Origin: Nemophila menziesii
Lineage: Eukaryota; Streptophyta; Magnoliopsida; Boraginales; Hydrophyllaceae
Reading direction: 5' to 3'
Assembly: GCA_029959085.1 (NCBI GenBank)
Contig: JARWIR010000003.1
Location: forward strand, 34,096,005-34,160,004
DNA length: 64,000 bases
The notes under the pieces were generated by a model. That model was not told the DNA's origin. It ran no database searches and saw nothing but the letters and a program-made list of their open reading frames with translations. The translations under genes and the position numbers were made by a program. This document shows positions 56,370-64,000 of this stretch, piece by piece. Numbering within the stretch: position 1 is the first letter of the stretch; every line of letters starts with the position of its first letter.

Positions 56370-57830
56370 CTAGGCATTTGAAACAAGTAGAGCAAAATTA
56401 TGACAGTTAAAATCCTTGAAACCTAAACCTCCATCCTCCTTAGAGTTCATAAGAGTTTGCCATTTAATCAAGTGACACCTATCCTCCCCTTGATTGTTCC
56501 AATAAAAATTTAAAACTAGTGAAGTTAGATGTGAAGTAACCTTCTTTGGAATCAAGAAAATTGACATAATGAAGTTAGGAATAGCTCCTATAACTGCTTT
56601 AACTAGAATTTCTTTTCCACTCCTTGATAACATTTTTGTATCCCATCCATCCATTCTTTTAAGGACCAATTCAATCAACCATTCTAAGGATTTAACCTTT
56701 GATTTTCCCTAAGAGGATGGAATGCCAAGATATTTACCAAGATGTTTCAACTTTCTCATTCGCAGTTGGTTAGATATGTTATTTTTAATCTCATTTGGTG
56801 TATTTTTGCTAAACATAACTCCACTTTTATTAAGATTAAGTTTATGTCTTGTAGCAAAAGAATACCAATTAATAATATTAATAAAATTATCAATATTATA
56901 ATCAAAAGCTTCAAGAAAGAACAAACTGTCATCTGCAAATAAAATATGAGTAATCATAGGGGCTGCTCTAGCAACTTTAATGCCTTTTAGAAGTCCCATT
57001 TCAACATAATAGTCAATCAAGTGAGTTAAGGCTTGGGGTGACTAAACAGAATAAATATGGAGACAAGGGGTCACCTTGTCTTAATCCCTTTTGGGGTTTT
57101 TCAAGTTCAAAAAGTTCACCATTTATTTGAACCTTATAAGAAACGGTAGCAATACATTTTTTAATCCATTCTATCCACCTTGAATGAAATCCCATTTCCT
57201 GAAGTAGATCCAGTTAGAAATCCCACTCAATATTCCCATAAGCTTTACTCATATCAGCCTAAATAATCAATCCATATTTCTTAGAGCTTCTTTTATTATT
57301 AAGAAAATGAGTTGCCTCTTGTGTTATTAAAATGTTTTCAAAAATAGATCTATCAGGTATAAAAGCTGTTTGAGTTTCAGAAATACAAAGTCCAATCCAT
57401 TCTTGTAACCTCGGGGCCAAAATTTTTTATACTATTTTGTAAACAAAATTTGCACAACTAATTGGTCTGAAAGAAGCCACCAAATCAATATTAGCACACT
57501 TTGAAATTTGTGTTATGATAGTACTATTAATTGATTCAAGAAAGGAATTATTTGAAATAAAGTCTGAAACAAGCTCAACTAAGCCAAGTTTTATTTCTTC
57601 CCAAAATTTCTTAAAGAAGAATCCTCCATATCCATCTGATCTTGGAGATTTATCTCCTCCAAGAGACCAAGCAACATTTTTGACCTCTTCATAATCCACT
57701 GGTCTAATCAGTGTTTCATTCATATCACTCGTAACCACTTTTTTTATTTTACTCAAAATAGGTTGATATTGCCTAATACCAACTATTTTAAATATATCAT
57801 CATAGTATCTCACAATTTCTTTAGAAATTT
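56370..57830 (-). pseudogene. LINE 3 reverse transcriptase relic
   Basis: RT blocks in order: VAWSLGGDKSPRSDGYGGFF, ISKCANIDLVASFRPISCAN, KIVQADMSKAY-like IIQADMSKAYGNIEWDF (first catalytic Asp), GLRQGDPLSPYLFCL, MITHILFADDSLFF (intact FADD), GKYLGIPSS, and WDTKMLSRSGKEILVKAVI, then LNFYWNNQGEDRCHLIKW and EDGGLGFKDFNCHNFALL. Stops break it at several places (for example between IV and ILAPRLQEWIG near 57430, and after SLNSLD near 57013). Catalytic residues themselves are unchanged. Confidence 0.88.
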
Positions 57831-58283
57831 CTCCTTTTCCAGAGAGCCAATTCCCATTAAAATCTTTGATTCTATTCTAGTTCTCTTAACTTTTGTAATA
57901 GCATGAAAGTATCTTCTATTTTTATCACCCAATTTCAACCAAGTGTTCCTTGAACTTTGGGCCCAATACATTTATTCCTTTTTCCAAAAAATTTCAAGTT
58001 CCATACTCAGATTTTGAAATAAAACATTATTAGAATCTGAGTAAGGTTCATTAAAAGTTTTTCTAGTTGCGCAAGGTTTTTATCGATCAAAATTCTATTA
58101 TTCAAAATCCTTTTTCTTGCCCAACTAGAAATATACTTTTGGAGTTGAGATAGTTTAAATTTAATTTTTGAAATACCTCTCAAATCCATATAGTATCAAC
58201 ATTTCCATTTTTCCAAAATCATTTGACAAAATGAGCTGTCATAAATCCAACCTTTTTCAAGAATGAATCTTTTTTTGCGTTTC

Positions 58284-58990
58284 TCAGCATAAATACCCAA
58301 ATTCAGTAAAAATTAGAGAATGATCAGACCCTGTAGGGGGTAGAACTGCATTCCAAGAATTTGAGAATTTATCCATCCATTCTTTGTTAACCAAGATCCT
58401 GTCCAACCTTTGTTTGATTAGCTGCTTGCTATTTCTCTTGTTTGACCAAGAGAAATTACATCCTTTAGCTCGAAGATCAAACAAGGTGTTAGAATCAATA
58501 AAAAGTGTTAAACATGAGCATATTCTTTTTGTGAACTGAATTAATATCCCCTCCTAATTTATCAAATGGAAATCTGATCAAATTAAAATCACCAAGAAAG
58601 CACCAATTATCAGCTACATGAGTTTAATCATGATTTTTTTTAAGGAAACCCTCTTTTTCTTCATCAGCTGTGGGACCATAAACAAAATTAATTTCACAGA
58701 GATCAAATTTAGTTCCCTCATAAGTACATTGAATTGAGTTCTTATCAGAACTTATAAGTTTGAAATTATTTGCTTATTTGGCAAAGACAGCTAAACCTCC
58801 TGATAACCCTTCAGGATCTATTTGAGCCACCAGAGTCAAATTGATCTTAGGGCTTAATGAAAGTGAAAAAATCAAATTTACGTTTAGTTTAAGAAAGAAA
58901 TAATACCTCAATGTGGTGAGACTTGATTATGTCAATCAAGCTCAGCTCTGTCAAGGAAGTGCCTATGCCTTAACAGTTCCAAGCTTGAAT
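58284..58990 (-). pseudogene. LINE 3 endonuclease relic (EEP/APE type)
   Basis: Blocks: DPEGLSGGLAVFAK, YGPTADEEKEGFLKK, NWCFLGDFNLIRFPFDKLGG, FDLRAKGCNFSWSNKR, QRLDRILVNKEWMDKF and PTGSDHSLIF. GDFN and SDHS carry the catalytic Asp/Asn and Asp/His of apurinic-type endonucleases that nick the target for priming. Several stops lie between blocks. Confidence 0.8.
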
Positions 58991-59503
58991 CATTGCAGAC
59001 CTTGGGGTTGATTTGGGTCAACCCCGCAAACCACTTCAGCCTCCACCCCTTCCAACAATCCTTCTTCATACCACTTCTCAATACCATCTACAGTTTCATC
59101 TTTATCTATCTCTAGTGGTTCAGCCATCTCATCATCTTCTCCATAGACAGAGTCAACAAGAGTTGTTGGAACTAGAGAGGCTAAGTCATGTTCTAAAGGA
59201 AGACCTAAATCTTCTCTTACTTGTTTAGTTCTCGTTTTGTTCCTCTCAATAGATCCAAATCTAATATTATGATCTGAATTTTGCGTGGGTCAATAGTGAC
59301 TTTAGGGTTCACTTCATTAGTTGGGCTAAGATTAGGGTTGTCCTCATTTGGGCCACAAAGTTTAAAGACCTCTGCAGAGTTAAGAGGCCTAATGTTTGAT
59401 TTGCAAGAAACCCCTTCAATTATTTCTTGGCCCAAATCAACTGTAGGCACTAAAAGATATTTTTGGACTAAATTACCACTTTTTAACTTTCCAAGTTAGA
59501 ATT

Positions 59504-60309
59504 CTATTTCTTATACTTAGATTTCAGTAAACTTTTGGTCCTTTGAGATTGATTACTATGTTTAACTACCTTGAAAACAAAATCATTTGCTCTCTTCTCT
59601 TGATTAGAATACTTAATCCAGTTACCCAACCTAATAGCTAATTTTGTAGGATTATCACAGTTTCTTTCTTCATCTGAAACAATTCCACACTTGAAACAAA
59701 AATCAAACAACTTTCATACTTGAAAGTAATCCAGACAGATTGTCCATTAGCTTTTTTAAAATTAATCCCTGCTAGTAAAGATTTTAAGACTGAACAGTCC
59801 ACTCTAGCTCTAATAGTAGAATTTTCTTTGAATTTAAGTGGGTCTGGTTATTCAATCTCGGTAACTCTACCAATTTTAGAAGCTATTTTCTTAACATTTG
59901 TTTCTTTAATAAAAAGTGGAGGAATCCCAGATAAACGAACCCAGTAAGATGTTTCATCCAAAAGAGAGGTATTCTTAATAGTTTCATCATATTTCTAAAC
60001 CAGCATATGGAACCCGAAAATATGGTAAGACCTATTTAACCAAACGGTCTCTAATTACTCTATCTTATCAAACTGCACAACACACATATTTGTTCCTCTT
60101 TTTTCAATAAAGATTCAACCATTAATCCCCCAGTATTGAATAATGATTTGCTTAAGGTAGCTAAGATTAATGATACATGATGCTATTATTCGTTTAAGGT
60201 GCTTAGGTTCTTCGTGTATTGAGTAGACAGCGTCCCTATCAGGGGAGAGACAAAGTTCTTCCTCTGAATCTGCTTTCATATCATCTTTATTACCCTCCAT
60301 AAATGCCAT
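59504..60309 (-). pseudogene. LINE 3 ORF1 relic (DUF4283 and zinc knuckle)
   Basis: ATG 60309 opens MAFMEGNKDDMKADSEEELC. The DUF4283-type segment follows (YHIFGFHMLV, then TSYWVRLSGIPPLFIKET and NVKKIASKIGRVTEIE), ending in FDFCFKCGIVSDEERNC, which is the zf-CCHC_4 position with the His replaced. ORF1 binds RNA in plant L1 elements. Internal stops (near 60118, 60085, 59995 and 59850) disrupt it. 59000-59500 (Pro/Ser-rich in parts) is the ORF1 tail and inter-ORF region. Confidence 0.75.
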
Positions 60310-60310
60310 A

Positions 60311-61627
60311 AAGAAGATTGAGCAGTTAGAAGATAAAGGTAAAAGACAACTCAAATATATACTTAAAAGTGATTTTCAGATAATGAATATTGGCGAAAGT
60401 AACGTATAAAACATTGAGCTTCATATATCTGATCAAGTTCTTAAAAAAACCTAGTAAAACTCCAAGACCTGAAGAAAAGAAGAGGTGGAAAAACGACAAA
60501 GAAAAGGATTTTAAGGGAGTCGTTGAAACTTAGTATATAAACCATTTAATAATACTTTAGTGACTTTTTTCTTTTGACCGGTAATACTTGAAGTGATATA
60601 TTTCTGTCAACCCTTTTTCTTCTTTCATTACTTCATAAACTAAACAAGAAAAGAACCAAATATATGATCCACTAAATTAGTTATGCGGCGAATAAATATT
60701 GTATTCCAAATGTTTAAAATATCAGTGGAGCTTCTGTTAATAAATAAACATACAATTAATTATACTCTAATTTATTGATTCAGAGAAAAGCTTTTGTAAT
60801 TGACAAACTTTTTCTTTGTCCAATTGTTTAACGCCAAATTCAGGTTGTAAAGTGCATTAATTGACTTAGTTTTAAGTTATTTTTTTAGCTAGGATTATGG
60901 GCTCAAAGCATATATCAAACTTTTTCTTTTTCTTAAAAGCGATGAGCTTGAACTATTCTTTATTCTTAAAGTGCTTCAATCAGCTTGTTTTAAAAATTTC
61001 ACATTCAATTTTCTTCAATTGATATTTAGCTTCTTAACTTTTTTTGGTTGAGAATGAAATTTCAACTAATTTTGGGTTTACATAATTTAAATTGCATGGA
61101 GTAGTTTATTATTATGTAGCACGTATTGATTTTGCAAAATCTAATGACGTTGCTAAGTGTAATCAATATAGGAGACATTTTGTTTAACAATATGACTACA
61201 ATTAATAAAGATAATTATTGTATGTTAGGTGTACCTACCTAATGTAGTCCCTAATCCAAATGTAAGTAGGACCTTTTACAAACAAAGCTAAGGGAGGGGC
61301 TTAATGGCCTGAGTTAACATAATATTAAGAGTAAATACTCTTTATCTAACTTGATTTGACCCTTTTTTTTACACAAATCTAAAAAAAAAATTATCATTCT
61401 TCTTTTTTAGACAATTACTTTTAATTAATATACATACAATTATTTATTGCAATACTCTTTCGACTATTTAATTAAGAATATTAGAAAAAGTTTCATAGTA
61501 TTGATGAAGGTACATATTGATATTGAACACCTCCTCTTAGAAAGTTAAACAAATATCGTTGGACACTTTATGCCCCTTTACTATATCTCAATTGTCAAAT
61601 TATCCCCTAAATGGTAAAAATTATCTA
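60311..61627. other. AT-rich spacer
   Basis: The first about 250 bp may be LINE 3 5' UTR. No other gene or element. Confidence 0.4.
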
Positions 61628-62078
61628 CTTACCTCCTATGCTGTAGATATAGCGCGTAGGCGCCGCCTAGTCGTCAACTCCCCCTCAACCGCTTACGCAT
61701 AGTAAAAATGCTAGGCGTTTTTGCCTAGCGTCTTAGTCGCCGTGAAAGAGGTGTCTAGCCCGCCTAGGCACTGATTAATGGCAAAAAATGGCCGGCTAGG
61801 CCCTTCTTTAATTTTTTACTCTCGTAAATTACTGAATTGATATTTCAACTCTAATTTTAGTATTTTCGTATTTATTATATAGTGGTGTTAGATGAATTGT
61901 ATGACTTAAATAGATAAAATTAATACAATTAATACACATATATTACTAAATATATAAAACTACATAGTATGATTTAAAACTGTGTAATCCCGCCTACGCC
62001 CCGCGTAATCCCTCTTAAGCGCTAGGCCCAGTCAACTGCCTAGGTCGCGGAACCAAAATATACAACATAGCTTACCTC
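61628..62078. mobile_element. hAT-like MITE with perfect 8-bp target duplication
   Basis: CTTACCTC flanks the element on both sides (61628-61635 and 62071-62078). The 435-bp body has inverted ends CTATGCTGTAGATAT and CTATGTTGTATATTT. The interior is rich in GCCTAGGCG/CGCCTAGC motifs that fold on each other and is GC-rich at the edges and AT-rich in the centre. No ORF. Confidence 0.8.
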
Positions 62079-62553
62079 GCTATACTTTCTTGTTGCTCTC
62101 TGGACAAAATCTTGCCAAAAGGTTTGTTAGTTGAAGGGGTAAGCATGTAATTATATATTACTTAAAGGGAAAAACTGATATAGATTTTTATTTTTAAGGG
62201 GTTTATTGAGAGTCGTATTAGTAAATTTCGTCCAAAAAGGACAACGAAACACGTTTTAAAAGTAAATGGGACAAGTAGACATTTCTTACAATTTAGGGAG
62301 AAATTGACAATTAGGGTATAGTATCAGAAGAAAAAAGTACTCTGATATAAGTACGATATCAACTCTTCCTAATCTGAGTCATGGATATATGTTGTTGTAT
62401 CCATGGTGAGATAAGAAATATTTTTGCAATTGAATTACTAATGAATAATGAATAATGAATAATTATTTTAAAATTGTATATATTTATCTACAAGAATTGT
62501 ATATGAATTTTTTTTACTAATACAATCTTGAAAGAGATCAAGGTATTTAAAAT
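62079..62553. other. AT-rich spacer
   Basis: It includes AATGAATAATGAATAATGAATAATT (62440-62464), a short tandem repeat. No gene. Confidence 0.5.
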
Positions 62554-62846
62554 GTGTCTATTGAAAGTTGGAATATTTATTCTATTATCCACAAGATTTG
62601 TCGATGGTTGAAAATACTTTTGTCTTGGAAATTTTCTCATATCAACAGGTCTCTTTATGAAATGACAAATATTCTTGCAAAATGTGCTAGATTTAGAATT
62701 GATCTATCTTCTTGGAATGATAAATCGATTATTAGAAGTTTTTTTCTTTTAAATTTGTATAAACGTAAGGATATTGGTTAATTTGTTTGCTAAGGTGGTG
62801 TAGCTACCTTATGACTTTTAGTTTAATTTTCCTTCTACCAAAAAAA
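62554..62846 (+). pseudogene. LINE 4, RNase H tail fragment
   Basis: The 75-codon ORF reads SIESWNIYSIIHKICRWL, then WKFSHINRSLYEMTNILAKC. This is the end of the RVT_3 RNase H of plant L1 LINEs (W-x-I, ...F-HV-R--N--AD-LAK-AR), with Thr for the usual Asp. About 65 bp after the stop, TTCTACC and an A-run (62839-62846) form the likely tail. It is strongly 5'-truncated. I could not define a target duplication. Confidence 0.65.
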
Positions 62847-63617
62847 GATTATGAATATAAATAATTCAAAATTACTTTTTTTCTTATGAATTATCGATAA
62901 TTATTGTGGTAGTAGTTACTTCCTTGCCAACTTAGCTTTACTGTTTGGGTAAGGTTTAGAAAACTAATTATAATTAGGGAGAAATTTTGTTAGTTTAGCA
63001 ATTATTTCTTCAACCTAGTAAAAGTGTGGTATTTCTTATGTTTTCTTGCATACTTGTTTGTTTTTGTTGTTAATAGAGTGGCAATAGGTTTCTTTCTTAG
63101 TCATATCTTCAATCAAGTTATCGTCTGTACATGAAATCATTAACATCAGTTTTGATGGTATCTTTGGAGGTGGGTGAGAATTACTATTATTGTAATTTGT
63201 GGATGTCGACTTAATCGATTTTTGTCCATAATAATGTTCCTCTTTGTTGTTGTTGGGTCTCTTATCCTCCCATCTGATTCTACAACTTCTCTCCTAGAAG
63301 ATTTAAGATGTTAATTTTTATGTTTTTCGGAGTATTGAAAATGGATTTTATTTCTTAACTTATTTCTCTTTTCTTTGTCTTGTAGTTCATTTTCTTTCCA
63401 TTTTCCTGTATTATTTTTTTCTTTTTTGTTGTAATATCTACTTACTTTTAATTTTGATATTATGCATGTTTGACAAAAAAGTATGACTATTGTTACATGC
63501 CCAATAATATATTCCACATGTCTAATGCTTTGTTAATCTTTCACACAAAAAGTTAAAAATAATGCTTTGTTAATCTATTCGGTGATATAATAGGTCTAGT
63601 TTCACTCTCAAAAGTAA
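62847..63617. other. AT-rich spacer
   Basis: No gene. The ORF at 63311-63517 (-) is Lys/Asn-rich with no motif. Confidence 0.45.
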
Positions 63618-64000
63618 TTTTTTTTTGGACAAGGTAAGTAAAACTAAAAAGAAAGCGAAAACTCATCCGATTCCTAGTCACTTAAGTCTCCCTGTCAGAC
63701 TCCATAAAGGGTCCTCTTTGAAAGTGGCTCCGTGTCTAGCGTTTTTCGCAAGACGGTCGGCTTGACTGTTCATCTTTCTCGGTAGATGCCGAAAGGACAA
63801 CGGTCCAGTTTCTTCTACTTTCATCCTAATCTGCTGGATGATCGGTAGAATAGTCCATCTTGCCGTTGACACCTGCCTAATATCTTGTATTAATTCAAGG
63901 TTATCAGAAAAGATTATATTCTTTGTTCTTGATATGACTTGCACTGGTTAACTGCTTCCAGAACCGCCATTGCTTCCCCTTCCAGACTAGTGTTGCACAT
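63618..64000 (-). pseudogene. LINE 5, RNase H end (continues past the window)
   Basis: The minus-strand ORF 63944-63678 reads NIIFSDNLELIQDIRQVSTA, then SFRHLPRKMNSQADRLAKNA, a well-kept RVT_3 RNase H end (SDN Asp, H-P-R--N--AD--AK-A). Upstream, at the window edge, a shifted frame gives TSLEGEAMAVLEAV, the EAEA-ALEA block, so one frame change lies at about 63940. The tail is TTGTCC followed by nine A (63626-63618 on this strand). The rest lies beyond position 64000. Confidence 0.8.

Larger units (their letters stand above)
55111..60310 (-). mobile_element. LINE 3 (L1-type), nearly complete, minus strand
   Basis: All expected parts occur in order on the minus strand: ORF1 with DUF4283 and a zinc knuckle (60309 to about 59500), a spacer, then ORF2 endonuclease, reverse transcriptase, zf-RVT and RNase H. 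Length about 5.2 kb. Stops and frame changes are fewer than in LINE 1 and 2, but it is not functional. The 3' end is cut at about 55110 by the neighbouring hAT-like repeat, so tail and target duplication are not seen. Confidence 0.85.

Overview
This window is plant nuclear DNA, almost certainly from a eudicot with a transposon-rich genome. It is AT-rich, has spliced genes with GT-AG introns, and carries plant-specific families: a LOB-domain transcription factor, CACTA tnp2 transposases, LINEs with a terminal RNase H domain, a plant mobile domain (PMD), and Met-tRNA-primed Copia elements. I see one convincing intact host gene, an LBD16/LBD29-type transcription factor at 28484-29402 (two exons, + strand). 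Nearly everything else recognisable is transposable-element DNA, mostly decayed.

Layout. 1-3.4 kb: AT-rich spacer with a G-quadruplex-type run and a duplicated segment. 3.4-7.4 kb: Ty3/gypsy relic (primer-binding-like site and gag) split by a non-autonomous Mutator-like element (MULE) with about 0.4-kb terminal inverted repeats. 7.4-16.4 kb: a LINE relic cut in two by a young LTR retrotransposon (8892-15713, 5-bp target duplication). That element is on the minus strand and has gag plus an extra ORF but no pol. 16.7-20.5 kb: CACTA element A. 22.5-26.1 kb: a LINE insertion truncated to its tail, a tRNA-derived SINE, a Copia relic with an internal 683-bp tandem duplication, and a second tRNA-like SINE. 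26.8-27.0 kb: an unassigned exon-like relic. 28.4-29.4 kb: the LBD gene. 30.7-35.4 kb: CACTA-like element C with a poly-C tract. 37.5-38.2 kb: a 277-bp TRIM and a Stowaway-like MITE. 38.4-42.8 kb: CACTA element B with both ends. 44-47.2 kb: LINE. 47.7-48.3 kb: hAT-like MITE. 48.5-53.2 kb: MULE carrying an antisense PMD gene. 54-60.3 kb: nearly complete minus-strand LINE next to an hAT-like repeat. 61.6-62.1 kb: hAT-like MITE with a perfect 8-bp target duplication. 62.5-64 kb: two LINE 3' ends.

The elements do not form a pathway; they are layered insertions whose order can be read (MULE into gypsy, LTR element into LINE). The strongest candidates for something new are the pol-less LTR element with its extra ORF and 21-bp-spaced GCGGTGTACCGC palindromes, the MULE-PMD composite, and a periodic non-coding motif shared by three unrelated element classes. 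Domain names come from motif recognition by eye; no database search was run.
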